Origin: Chryseobacterium nakagawai
GTDB taxonomy: Bacteria > Bacteroidota > Bacteroidia > Flavobacteriales > Weeksellaceae
Direction of reading: 5' to 3'
Length of the DNA stretch: 64,000 nucleotides
NCBI RefSeq assembly: GCF_900637665.1
Contig: NZ_LR134386.1
Location: forward strand, 4,022,501 to 4,086,500
In this document: positions 1 to 7,785 of the stretch, in pieces
How positions within the stretch are numbered: position 1 is the first letter of the stretch
How the letters are laid out: the number at the start of each line of letters is the position of its first letter
Notes under the pieces: model-generated
Databases searched by the model: none
What the model saw: only the letters and a program-made list of their open reading frames with translations
Told to the model about the DNA's origin: nothing
Program-made: the position numbers and the translations under genes

Positions 1-47
1 ACAGTAAACGGCAGCAGCAACAGTAAATAGTTTTTTCTCATCTTCAT
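1..47 (-). CDS. Partial CDS, N-terminus of an exported protein (runs off the window)
   Basis: Reading the minus strand from an ATG at 47 gives Met-Lys-Met-Arg-Lys-Asn-Tyr and then a leucine-rich stretch (LLLLPFT), which looks like the start of a Sec signal peptide. Only about 15 codons are inside the window, so the product cannot be named. It follows the VWA hybrid gene on the same strand, but a strong hairpin at 71-99 separates them, so it probably has its own promoter. The start is supported only by the signal-peptide look. Confidence 0.5.
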   Translation of the reverse strand, partial: MKMRKNYLLLLLPFT

Positions 48-70
48 GGTAATGACTACTAAAATAAAGA

Positions 71-99
71 AAAAGAAATTTCCGTGGGAAATTTCTTTT
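71..99 (-). terminator. Intrinsic terminator after the VWA hybrid gene
   Basis: A perfect 13-bp stem (71-83 with 87-99) closes a 3-nt loop. On the minus strand it is followed by a T-rich run, and it lies 13 bp past the stop codon of the minus-strand gene ending at 112. Confidence 0.8.
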
Positions 100-111
100 C
101 TCTTTTTCAAA

Positions 112-2355
112 TTAATTTTTGATGACCTTAAAAGTCTCCCAGTTATTATTAGTTCGGACACGAACTAAATAAATCCCCTGAGGATACAAGGTCATATCGA
201 TTGTGTTTTTACCTTCTTCCAAGTTTTCTTTCCGCATGATTATTTTTCCAGCCAGATCATAGATGTATAGTTCTTCAATCTTATTCGCTGTTCTTATTTT
301 GATCATTCCTTTTGTCGGATTTGGAAAAATCACAGTTTTCGCATCTACCTGGCGATCTATTTCTGTTTCCATTTTTTTATTGATATTCTCGTTAGAGATA
401 CCGTCTGTACATTCAGGAAGGGTCGCTCTTTGGAGAATCAGTCTTAGCAGAAGACTGTTCAGTTTTTCTACTTCATAAGAATCTATGGTAGGCTTAATAT
501 GATTGTTTCCTATCCCGCTATCATTGGTAAGAAATGTGTACGTTCCGTTGGTAAGCAGTGCAAAGGCCCGCATTATATATTCGGTTTCTTTATTGGTATC
601 ACTTGCAGCCAATGGAATAATTGTTATCCCTTTTTGAGCAGCTTTTTTTATTTTATCATAGAGCTTCTGAATATTTTCTTCAGACTGATGTGGCGGGGCG
701 TCCAAAATCAGGAACATAATTTTAGTGGAATTTTCCGGGCTCCATTTCAAGTCATCAATGGAAACCTGTAGTGCTTCTACTACCGCTTCAGGGGTATCGC
801 CACCACCGGCTGCTCTCTGATTTTTGATAAACTGAATTAGATCTTCAGCTTTATCAGAGAAATCAAACTTTCTAGTAATATATTCATCTCCTTTATCCCT
901 GTAAAATACGGAGCCATATCTAATTTCAGAATTTTTTAAATTAGTTTCTACTTTTCTCAGAACATCCAGTAATTCAGACTGCAGATAAGTGATTTCATCT
1001 CCCATGGATCCTGTTGCATCCACAACAAAAGCAATATCCAGTTTCCTTTTCTCCAGGCATGGCTTATTCAAAACAATCAGATTCTGACCATTTTTAAATT
1101 CATTTACTTTATTACTGATGATCTGTCCGGAAGCATCAGACAAATAGTAATTTTTAGAATCTGGGGTTTCTCCTACTATTGGACTGATCCAAAGTTCTGC
1201 ATTTCCCAGGTTATCTGAAACAGCTTCCCAGATCACTTTTTTCTGATCATCCAGTAATTTCACTTTTTCCCCAATGACGGGCTTCTTATTTTTGTTCGTC
1301 AACTGAACAGAAACTCTTCTGTCCGGATAAAATTTCCAGGCATTTTTGTATTCTTCAAGACTTGGAACGGCTATATCTTTCCAATATTCCCATTTAGAAA
1401 AATCATTCACTTCTCCTGCAGTGAGCTGCCCTGCTTTGGGAAGTTCTTTTTCCTTTTCTTCCTGCTTTTTATCTAATTCTTTTATACTTTTTGAGTACAG
1501 TTCTTCCAATTTCTCCTTTTCAGCCCGTCGCAAACGTTTTGTTTTTACCACGACTACTCCATGTAAGGCTTTACTTCCATATAATGTTGCTGCTTCCTCA
1601 GGCTTAAGGACAGATACTTTTTTAATACGTTTAGGATTCATATCTTTCAAAGCATCTAATGTTGTAGGGATTCCGTTAACCACCACCAATGGTCTTTCTG
1701 TGCTTCCTTTGATGCTGCTCAGCCCTCTTATCCTTATATTGTTATCTTTTCCAGGAGTAGAAATAGATAGCCCTGCAACAGTTCCGCTTAGCATCTCTGA
1801 AACCGTAGTTACACTTGAGGTGGTATAAGCGGTCTTTTTCTTAATACCATATCCAGTCACTACAATTTCATCAATATTCTTTACTGCGTCAGAAGTTTCC
1901 ATATGGCGTTCTATAGCTGGCGGAGGGTAAGCTGTAGACACAGGGTTAGGTACTCTTAATGGCTCCGGAACATTATTAGTATATACTATTGCCTTTTCTA
2001 TTTTAGGATACTCTTTATTCTTCTCTTTCTGAATATTTTCTTTTGTTATATGATCTATTTTGGCAATATGATCATCGGCTGTCGGTTCCGGTAATATTTT
2101 GTGTTCTGCCATTTCCTGTTTTACGGGTTGCTCCCTATCTTTTTTATTCAGGAAATATAAAGCACCTATTCCTATCATCAGGCTTGCTGCTATCCCATAA
2201 GGAAACCAGACAGGAATGATTTTCTTTTTTTCTTTTTTCTGATCTAATCTTTCTTCCACTTTGTCCCAAACTGTATCAAAACCAGGAAAAAAAGTTGGTT
2301 CTTCTGAAAGTTTAGAAGCTTCATTGAATTGTTGATCAATATGATTATTTTCCAT
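112..2355 (-). CDS. Hybrid membrane protein: anti-sigma-like N-terminus, TonB-plug-like segment, VWA domain, T9SS C-terminal domain
   Basis: A 747-residue protein with an unusual domain order. Residues 1-45 are charged and cytoplasmic in character, and one membrane segment lies near 46-70, the layout of a small anti-sigma factor. Residues 162-273 (DEIVVTGYG ... RIRGLSS ... VVNGIP ... LYGSKALHGVVVVKTK) match the plug region of SusC-type TonB receptors but no barrel follows. Residues 439 to about 620 form a von Willebrand A domain with a MIDAS-type DATGSMGDE at 446-454. The last 70 residues (VIFPNPTKG ... YDLAGK ... YPQGIYLVRV) form a type A sorting domain of type IX secretion. It lies 12 bp downstream of an ECF sigma gene and is surely co-transcribed with it. 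An anti-sigma role is inferred from position only; no zinc-binding or ASD motif is visible. There is no cleavable signal peptide, so use of the sorting domain is puzzling. Confidence 0.85.
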   Translation of the reverse strand: MENNHIDQQFNEASKLSEEPTFFPGFDTVWDKVEERLDQKKEKKKIIPVWFPYGIAASLMIGIGALYFLNKKDREQPVKQEMAEHKILPEPTADDHIAKIDHITKENIQKEKNKEYPKIEKAIVYTNNVPEPLRVPNPVSTAYPPPAIERHMETSDAVKNIDEIVVTGYGIKKKTAYTTSSVTTVSEMLSGTVAGLSISTPGKDNNIRIRGLSSIKGSTERPLVVVNGIPTTLDALKDMNPKRIKKVSVLKPEEAATLYGSKALHGVVVVKTKRLRRAEKEKLEELYSKSIKELDKKQEEKEKELPKAGQLTAGEVNDFSKWEYWKDIAVPSLEEYKNAWKFYPDRRVSVQLTNKNKKPVIGEKVKLLDDQKKVIWEAVSDNLGNAELWISPIVGETPDSKNYYLSDASGQIISNKVNEFKNGQNLIVLNKPCLEKRKLDIAFVVDATGSMGDEITYLQSELLDVLRKVETNLKNSEIRYGSVFYRDKGDEYITRKFDFSDKAEDLIQFIKNQRAAGGGDTPEAVVEALQVSIDDLKWSPENSTKIMFLILDAPPHQSEENIQKLYDKIKKAAQKGITIIPLAASDTNKETEYIMRAFALLTNGTYTFLTNDSGIGNNHIKPTIDSYEVEKLNSLLLRLILQRATLPECTDGISNENINKKMETEIDRQVDAKTVIFPNPTKGMIKIRTANKIEELYIYDLAGKIIMRKENLEEGKNTIDMTLYPQGIYLVRVRTNNNWETFKVIKN

Positions 2356-2367
2356 TGTTGTAAAAAT

Positions 2368-2886
2368 TTAAATGTTTTGATTCACCAAAAGTTCTTGAAG
2401 TTTTTTTCTCGCAAAATTGAGCTGGGACTTTGAAGTTCCCTCGCTAATGGAAAGCATAGAAGCTATTTCTTTATGCGGATATCCTTCAATTGCAAAAAGA
2501 TTAAAAATGGCTCTGCAGCCTTCGGGAAGAAAGTTGAGCAGATTCAGAATATCTTTTTCAAAGGAAATATGCTCTGAAGATCCTTCTGAAGGTTCATTCA
2601 TACTTTCTTCCAATGAAATAAATAAGGCTTTATTATTTCTTAATTTCTGGAGGCATTCATTTACTGCAATCTTTTTTGCCCAGGCTTCGAAAGTATCCGG
2701 ATTCTGAAGCTGGCTTATCTTCGTGAAAATCTTATAGAAGGTATCGGCCAATACTTCTTCTATATCTTCATCGTTTTTCAAATAACGTTTGCAAACTGAA
2801 TACAGCTTACCCGCCATTTTCTCGTAAACTTTCCGCTGTGCTTTGCGATCGTTACGCTGGCATTCTATTAATAATTCTCTTTCCAT
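2368..2886 (-). CDS. ECF-type RNA polymerase sigma factor
   Basis: A 172-residue protein of normal length for the sigma-70 ECF family. The N-terminal half carries region 2 (YLKNDEDIEEVLADTFYKIF, then FEAWAKKIAVNEC). The C-terminal half carries a region 4 helix-turn-helix (FNLFAIEGYPHKEIASML, ISEGTSKSQLNFARKKL). It would direct RNA polymerase to a small regulon and is probably held by the membrane protein encoded 12 bp downstream, as in many Bacteroidota sigma/anti-sigma pairs. Which genes it controls cannot be read from this window. Confidence 0.93.
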   Translation of the reverse strand: MERELLIECQRNDRKAQRKVYEKMAGKLYSVCKRYLKNDEDIEEVLADTFYKIFTKISQLQNPDTFEAWAKKIAVNECLQKLRNNKALFISLEESMNEPSEGSSEHISFEKDILNLLNFLPEGCRAIFNLFAIEGYPHKEIASMLSISEGTSKSQLNFARKKLQELLVNQNI

Positions 2887-3084
2887 TGTCAGAAGTTATA
2901 TTATAATAGATGCAGGAACTTTAGCTGTGGTTGGAAACATGGTCAACTTTTTTAGAACAAAAGATTATTTTTAAAATTAGCTTATTTGCTTTTTTCAACA
3001 ATATTTTAATTTAAATTTAACTTTTCGCTTTGTAACAAATCTTTATTAATAACGACTATTAACGTAAATAATCTTTTTATAGTA

Positions 3085-4287
3085 ATGAAAAATGCGAAAA
3101 TTGCATCATTACTTTTTGTTTTGTCTGCAGGAAGTATGATGTTTGCCCAAGATGACTTAATCAACAAGTTAAAAAACAACCACTCACAAAATGCTAATTT
3201 TCAGTTCACAACGTTAAAAGACGTTGGTGCTACTTCTGTAAAGAACCAGGGTTCATCTGGAACTTGTTGGAGCTACTCAGGAAACTCTTTCCTTGAATCT
3301 GAAATGCAGAGAATGGGTAAAAAGCCTGTAGATCTTGCTGAAATCTTTACGGCAAGAAACTCTTACCATGATAAAGCGAAGTTATATGTTTTAAATAACG
3401 GAGCGATCAGCTGGGGTGACGGTGGAGAACTTCACGATGTAATCAACATGTACAAAAAGTACGGTGCAGTTCCTCAGGATGTGTATTCAGGATTAAAAGC
3501 TGGACAGACAACCAACAACTTTAAGGAAATGCAAGGAAAATTAAAGCCGGTTCTTGACAGCCTTGTTCAGGCTTCTTCTAAAGGGAAGCTTACTGACAAC
3601 TGGATGGATTCTGTAGATTCTATTCTTGATGAATATCTAGGAAAAGTGCCTGCCAACTTTACCTATGAAGGAAAAAACTATACTCCTAAAACTTTTGCTA
3701 AAGAAGTAGTAGGAATCAATGCTGAGGATTATGTAGAATTATCTTCTTACAAAGATTATGCTTACTACCAGAAGTTTGTAGTTCCAATTCCAGACAACTG
3801 GAGCCACGATTCTGACTGGAATGTTCCAATGAAAGACCTTACAGCAATCATTGACAATGCTGTGACTAAAGGATATTCTGTAGGTTGGGCAACTGATGTT
3901 TCTGAGCCTTATTTCTCTTATAAAAATGGAGTGGCTTATGTTCCGGATATGGATTTAGACCAAATCAACGCAGAGAACAAACAGACTTTGTTTACAGAGC
4001 CTAAAAAAGACAAAACCATCACTGAAGATATGCGCCAAAAAGGACTTAACAACCTTTCTACAACGGATGACCACGGTATGCATATCGTAGGATTAGCAAA
4101 AGATCAGACTGGTAAGGAATATTATATGGTAAAAAACTCTTGGGGAGTAACCAATGACTTTGCAGGATACCTGTATGTAACAAGACCATATGTTGAATAT
4201 AAGTCGACTGCTATTTTGGTTCATAAGAACGCAATTCCAAAGAATATTCTAAAGCAATTGAAACCAACTAAAAATATTGGTTTATAA
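3085..4287 (+). CDS. Secreted papain-like (C1, bleomycin-hydrolase type) cysteine peptidase
   Basis: A 400-residue protein with an N-terminal Sec signal peptide (about residues 1-21, ending MMFAQ). The catalytic triad of peptidase family C1 is visible: Gln55 and Cys61 in NQGSSGTCWSYS, His330 in DDHGMHIVG, and Asn351 in VKNSWG. The pattern of HxMxxxG after the His resembles the bleomycin hydrolase/aminopeptidase C (C1B) branch, but those enzymes are normally cytoplasmic, whereas this one is exported. The start ATG at 3085 is supported by the signal peptide. It stands alone and is followed by two hairpins, so it is likely monocistronic. Substrate unknown. Confidence 0.9.
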   Translation: MKNAKIASLLFVLSAGSMMFAQDDLINKLKNNHSQNANFQFTTLKDVGATSVKNQGSSGTCWSYSGNSFLESEMQRMGKKPVDLAEIFTARNSYHDKAKLYVLNNGAISWGDGGELHDVINMYKKYGAVPQDVYSGLKAGQTTNNFKEMQGKLKPVLDSLVQASSKGKLTDNWMDSVDSILDEYLGKVPANFTYEGKNYTPKTFAKEVVGINAEDYVELSSYKDYAYYQKFVVPIPDNWSHDSDWNVPMKDLTAIIDNAVTKGYSVGWATDVSEPYFSYKNGVAYVPDMDLDQINAENKQTLFTEPKKDKTITEDMRQKGLNNLSTTDDHGMHIVGLAKDQTGKEYYMVKNSWGVTNDFAGYLYVTRPYVEYKSTAILVHKNAIPKNILKQLKPTKNIGL

Positions 4288-4340
4288 GAAATCACTTCTG
4301 TCATTTTGGTATGACAGTTTTAGATATTTAAATCTGTTAA

Positions 4341-4372
4341 AAACGCGCTACCAACATTATGGTAGCGCGTTT
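4341..4372 (+). terminator. Intrinsic terminator after the C1 peptidase
   Basis: A perfect 12-bp stem (4341-4352 with 4361-4372) with an 8-nt loop is followed by a T-rich stretch. A weaker hairpin (4298-4304 with 4311-4317) lies just before it. The convergent lipoprotein gene ends at 4391, so the hairpin may serve both strands. Confidence 0.8.
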
Positions 4373-4390
4373 GTTTTATCTATCTGAAGA

Positions 4391-4858
4391 TTATTTTTCT
4401 TCGGTTACATAATGATAATAATCTGCCAAAGAATATATTTTAGGCTTAGAACCTACTGTATAATCAATGACCAGCCATTTATTTTCAGATTTATTTTTAT
4501 TAAACACATAGTTTTCTTTTGGGAAATCAATGATTTTATAACCCGTATAAATGATTTCAGGGGCAACTTCAAATATTTCTGCCGAATAATAGTTAGCGTC
4601 ATCAGCAATCGTATAGAAATTATCTTCTCCCTGCTTCTTTTTGATTTCCTCTACCTCTTTATCATCAGGACCTAACAGCAATATCGTTGATTTTGTGATG
4701 ATAGTATCGGCTTTTATTTTTTGACTCTCAATATTATATTCTTCTTTTTTCTGTTCCGGAATTTTTTTTTCTACAGCCTGAAACTCTGTTTTCTTTACCT
4801 CTTGTTGACAGGACATTAAGAGAAATAGTAATGTAAGTAATAAACATTTATCTGCCAT
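4391..4858 (-). CDS. Small lipoprotein of unknown function
   Basis: A 155-residue protein. The N-terminus is a lipoprotein signal (hydrophobic LLLTLLFLLMSC, lipidated Cys at 17). The mature part is charged (Lys/Glu-rich linker around 20-45) and ends with a compact domain rich in Tyr and aromatic residues (IYTGYKIIDFPKENYVF, WLVIDYTVGSKPKIYSL). I recognise no family. It is convergent with the C1 peptidase gene and divergent from the small-peptide locus. Membrane anchoring is well supported; function is not. Confidence 0.8.
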   Translation of the reverse strand: MADKCLLLTLLFLLMSCQQEVKKTEFQAVEKKIPEQKKEEYNIESQKIKADTIITKSTILLLGPDDKEVEEIKKKQGEDNFYTIADDANYYSAEIFEVAPEIIYTGYKIIDFPKENYVFNKNKSENKWLVIDYTVGSKPKIYSLADYYHYVTEEK

Positions 4859-4961
4859 ATTATTAAATTCTTCAATTTGAAAATTAACTGATACACAAAT
4901 AAAGCAAAAAACGTTTCTAACCGCAAATTTTTAAACCCTTCGCACTATTTCAAACAAAGTA

Positions 4962-4991
4962 TTGCAAGATTAATAAAAAATATTACATTTG
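4962..4991 (+). promoter_or_regulatory. Bacteroidota-type promoter for the GG-leader peptide genes
   Basis: TTG at 4962-4964 and TACATTTG at 4984-4991 match the TTG / TAnnTTTG consensus of Bacteroidota primary sigma, with a 19-nt spacer. The expected transcript start would be near 4997, about 20 nt before the first peptide ATG. Confidence 0.7.
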
Positions 4992-5015
4992 TAACCTCAA
5001 ACAAATCACTACAAT

Positions 5016-5171
5016 ATGAAAAATATTAAAAAATTAGCAAAATCAGAATTAAAGAAAATCAATGGTGGAAATGCTCCGGAATGCCCAACAGGAACCCAAG
5101 CATGCTACTACACCGGCAAAGACGGATCTCAACGATGGAGATGTATTTCTGAAACTGCAGAGTGTCCTTAA
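5016..5171 (+). CDS. Double-glycine-leader small peptide 1 (bacteriocin-like, four Cys)
   Basis: A 51-residue peptide. The leader MKNIKKLAKSELKKINGG (1-18) has the form of class II bacteriocin/ComC leaders (charged, ELxxIxGG end), which are cut after Gly-Gly by peptidase-containing ABC transporters. The core is 33 residues, starting NAPEC and containing four cysteines at 23, 30, 43 and 50 in a symmetric C-x6-C-x12-C-x6-C pattern, probably two disulfides. The 5' UTR motif AACCT..AACAAA recurs before the other two copies. No dedicated transporter is in the window, so export must be supplied elsewhere. Bacteriocin, signal or other exported peptide are all possible. Confidence 0.85.
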   Translation: MKNIKKLAKSELKKINGGNAPECPTGTQACYYTGKDGSQRWRCISETAECP

Positions 5172-5225
5172 TTCGTTAAAAGGATCAAATCAATATTTAT
5201 AATACCAACCTACAAATTATTACTC

Positions 5226-5387
5226 ATGAAAAATTTAAAAAAAATTTCAAAGTCAAATTTAAAGAAAATTAATGGAGGAAATGCTCCGTTATGTGAATCT
5301 GGAGAAATAGCATGCAGATATCCTGCGGCAGATGGCTATCCTGCTTATTGGGTTTGTGTACCTGCTGCATACGGATGCAGACGTTAA
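5226..5387 (+). CDS. Double-glycine-leader small peptide 2 (bacteriocin-like, four Cys)
   Basis: A 53-residue paralogue of the preceding peptide. The leader MKNLKKISKSNLKKINGG ends in Gly-Gly at 17-18. The core starts NAPLC and holds four cysteines at 23, 30, 44 and 51 (C-x6-C-x13-C-x6-C). It shares NAP.C..G..AC.Y....G...YW.CV.....C with copy 3 and has the motif AACCTAC just before its start. It lies 54 bp after copy 1 with no terminator between, so the three are probably one transcript. Confidence 0.85.
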   Translation: MKNLKKISKSNLKKINGGNAPLCESGEIACRYPAADGYPAYWVCVPAAYGCRR

Positions 5388-5483
5388 AAACAAATTCTAA
5401 GTCCAAAAAACGATTTATTTTATACCTAAAAAAATCTGGATGATTTAGAAAATATAATCTTTTCAACCTATACAAACCTAAAT

Positions 5484-5639
5484 ATGAAAAATCTAAAAAA
5501 ATTAGTAAAATCAGAATTAAAGAGTATCAATGGAGGAAATGCTCCTATATGTGAACCGGGATCAAGAGCTTGTCGTTATAAAGCAGAAAATGGGTTTCCT
5601 GCCTATTGGAGCTGCGTATCAAAAGAATACCAATGTTGA
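5484..5639 (+). CDS. Double-glycine-leader small peptide 3 (bacteriocin-like, four Cys)
   Basis: A 51-residue third copy. The leader MKNLKKLVKSELKSINGG ends in Gly-Gly; the core starts NAPIC with cysteines at 23, 30, 44 and 51, the last being the C-terminal residue. It is closest to copy 2 (both have CRY and AYW.CV). It lies 96 bp after copy 2 and is followed within 40 bp by a strong terminator that ends the locus. Leaders and first core residues are much better conserved between copies than the loops between cysteines, as expected for diversifying exported peptides. Confidence 0.85.
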   Translation: MKNLKKLVKSELKSINGGNAPICEPGSRACRYKAENGFPAYWSCVSKEYQC

Positions 5640-5676
5640 TTGTATGGATCTTTAGGAAAAATCTAAAAAAATAAAC

Positions 5677-5704
5677 CCGGCTTTCAGAAAATTCTGAAAG
5701 CCGG
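5677..5704 (+). terminator. Intrinsic terminator closing the small-peptide locus
   Basis: A perfect 13-bp stem (5677-5689 with 5692-5704) with the sequence CCGGCTTTCAGAA, followed by CTCTTTAAT. Confidence 0.8.
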
Positions 5705-5757
5705 CTCTTTAATAAATAGGTGAAAATTAAATATAAAATAAAGTGAATTATGATGAT

Positions 5758-5857
5758 TAATATGAATAGTGAATGATCAATTTGCTTCGCAAGCGAATAA
5801 AATATGCTGTTAAAAAATTGACAGCGAAGCTCATTAGCTATTCATCATTCATATTAA
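5758..5857. repeat. Imperfect inverted repeat with a dispersed motif in its centre
   Basis: AATATGAATAGTGAATGATC at the left end faces GCTATTCATCATTCATATT at the right end (5838-5856), forming an imperfect inverted repeat of about 100 bp between the peptide terminator and the reductase gene. The interior motif TCAATTTGCTTCGCAAGCGA (5777-5796) recurs in opposite orientation near 43461-43483. Confidence 0.55.
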
Positions 5858-6915
5858 AATAATACGCCCATACTTTCTGCTGTAAAGTCCAGAATTTCTC
5901 CTGTATTTCCCTCTTTGATCTTTTTTACCCACTGATAGTCTTGCAAAATAGCACGTCCTACCGCAACAAGATCAAATTCTTCATTGTCTAGTCTTCTTAT
6001 TAATTCTGTAAGGTCCGTTTTTTCAGTTCCTTGCCCAGCAAATGCATTCAGGAAATCTCCATTTAAGCCTACAGAACCAACAGTAACCGTTGGCTGCCCA
6101 GTGATTTTTTTGGCCCATCCTGCAAAGTTCAAATCAGAACCATCAAATTCAGGTTCCCAGAAACGACGCTGTGAACAGTGAAAAATATCAACTCCTGCCT
6201 CTTTTAGTGGTAATAGCCAATCTTCCATTTCATTGGGTGTAAGAGCAAGTTTAGTCTTATAATCTTGTTGCTTCCATTGGGAAAGACGAATAATAATAGT
6301 AAAGTCTTCTCCTACTGCAGTTCTGATTGCTTTTACTACATCAACAGCAAAACGGCTTCTTTCCTTTAAGGTTTTGCCACCATACTCATCTGTTCTTGTA
6401 TTGGTTACTTCCCAGAAAAACTGATCGATGAGATAGCCATGCGCTCCATGAATTTCAAGACAGTCGAAACCAAGATCTTTCGCGGATTTTGCTGAGGCAG
6501 CAAACTGTGCAATAGTATCCTGAATATCTTCAATAGTCATCGTTGAAGCTTTTTCCATTGGTAATAGCGGGTAATCTTCAGACATTCTGGTATCTCCAAC
6601 GTGCCAGATCTGAGGTCCCATTTTTCCACCATTCTGATGTACGGTATCAATTACGTTTTTCCAACCCTGCAAAGCTTCTTTTCCATAAAAATCCGGAATA
6701 TTCTGCAGGTTTTTTGAGCCCGGTCGGTTGATAACAGTTCCTTCTGAAAGAATCAATCCTACTTCTGAAGCAGCTCTTCTTCCATAATAATCAGCTATTT
6801 TCTGTGTTGGAACTCCATTATCAGATTGTGCTCTGGTCATAGGAGCCATTACGATTCTATTTTTAAGCTGTAAATTTTTGTATTGAAACGGTTTAAATAA
6901 TGATGATGTACTCAT
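5854..6915 (-). CDS. Old-yellow-enzyme-family FMN alkene reductase
   Basis: A 353-residue TIM-barrel flavoprotein, usual length for the NemA/OYE family. Visible motifs: the FMN-binding APMTRAQS near 24-31, the substrate-anchoring His156/His159 in EIHGAHGYLIDQFF, NTRTDEYGG, and the C-terminal phosphate-binding VAVGRAILQDY. Such enzymes reduce activated C=C bonds of enals, enones, nitro compounds or quinones with NAD(P)H in the cytoplasm. It is divergent from an HxlR regulator over a gap holding GTAAC repeats, the classic layout of an electrophile-responsive reductase under local control. Substrate is inferred only at family level. Confidence 0.92.
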   Translation of the reverse strand: MSTSSLFKPFQYKNLQLKNRIVMAPMTRAQSDNGVPTQKIADYYGRRAASEVGLILSEGTVINRPGSKNLQNIPDFYGKEALQGWKNVIDTVHQNGGKMGPQIWHVGDTRMSEDYPLLPMEKASTMTIEDIQDTIAQFAASAKSAKDLGFDCLEIHGAHGYLIDQFFWEVTNTRTDEYGGKTLKERSRFAVDVVKAIRTAVGEDFTIIIRLSQWKQQDYKTKLALTPNEMEDWLLPLKEAGVDIFHCSQRRFWEPEFDGSDLNFAGWAKKITGQPTVTVGSVGLNGDFLNAFAGQGTEKTDLTELIRRLDNEEFDLVAVGRAILQDYQWVKKIKEGNTGEILDFTAESMGVLF

Positions 6916-6938
6916 ATTTAAAATCTTGTTTTATAATT

Positions 6939-7035
6939 GTTACACAAAGTAACTAATAATAGTTCGTTTTTGTATCTTTTATTGAAAAAATAGTGGTAAC
7001 TTCGCAGTAACTTACATTAGTAACATTAAAGTAAC
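6939..7035. promoter_or_regulatory. Cluster of GTAAC repeats, probable HxlR operators
   Basis: The 122-bp gap between the divergent reductase and HxlR genes holds one inverted pair (GTTAC 6939-6943, GTAAC 6949-6953) and four direct GTAAC copies at 6996, 7007, 7020 and 7031. Their spacing of 11, 13 and 11 bp puts them on nearly one face of the helix. This is what a dimeric winged-helix repressor site array would look like; binding is inferred. Confidence 0.55.
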
Positions 7036-7037
7036 GT

Positions 7038-7421
7038 ATGAAAAAGAATGAATTAATGCAATATAGCTGCCCTTTAGGTAAGGCAATGGCTGCTCTGGGA
7101 AGCAAATGGAAACCGATTATTGTATTGGTAATTAAAGACCGAAAGCTGCGTTTTGGAGAACTTGCTGTACGTATTAATGTGATCTCCAGAAAAGTTTTAA
7201 CTGATCAACTACGTGAAATGGAGTCTGATGGTTTAGTAATTCGTGAAGAATTCAGGGAACTTCCGCCAAGGGTAGAATATTCACTTACAGAAAAAGGGTT
7301 AGCCCTGTTACCTATTTTGTATCTTTTGGAAGAATGGGAAGCAAAATATCAGGTGAAAGGAACCTACTCAGATGATTGTATTGAATTGATTAAGGAAAAG
7401 AAAAAGGCTGCGAATGTCTGA
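7038..7421 (+). CDS. HxlR-family transcriptional regulator
   Basis: A 127-residue winged-helix protein of the usual family length. The HxlR signature is clear: Cys11 in SCPLGKAMAALGSKWKPII, then IKDRKLRFGELAVRI, ISRKVLTDQLREMESDGL and PPRVEYSLTEKG. The conserved Cys near the N-terminus is the residue that senses electrophiles or disulfide stress in several family members. The divergent reductase and the operator-like repeats upstream suggest it controls both genes. Confidence 0.93.
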   Translation: MKKNELMQYSCPLGKAMAALGSKWKPIIVLVIKDRKLRFGELAVRINVISRKVLTDQLREMESDGLVIREEFRELPPRVEYSLTEKGLALLPILYLLEEWEAKYQVKGTYSDDCIELIKEKKKAANV

Positions 7422-7785
7422 TTCACTAAATAATTTTCATTAATCTAAACTTCTGCCTTTTAGAAATAGTGATAGTAAATACAGTAAGAAACATCACAAA
7501 CTGATTATAAAAACAATCCATAAGATTCTAGAATCAGCATATCTGAGACTGAAACTGGAAATGTTATGAATAAAGCATATAGGAACCATTCTTCATATAG
7601 TAATAACACAAAAAATAGATAAGAGGTAATTTTCATGGTAGTTTTTGATATTCCTTACTTCATATGTACAAATTTCAGCTTTGGTATTTCATAATACACT
7701 TTCCAAAAGGTTAGTATAACACGAAAAAGTAAGTATATAGTTTCCCAACTATTTCTGATTCAAATTTGCAGAAAGAATTTACATT
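7422..7785. other. Intergenic region, 364 bp, no gene recognised
   Basis: AT-rich sequence with stop codons in all frames. A CAAATTTG just before the next gene (around 7760) resembles part of a -7 element, but no convincing -33 partner is present. Nothing else stands out. Confidence 0.4.

Noticed and set aside
1346..1828. 160-codon plus-strand frame opposite the VWA hybrid gene
   Set aside because: It is the antisense shadow of a well-supported gene, with Ser/Phe-rich composition and no family features.
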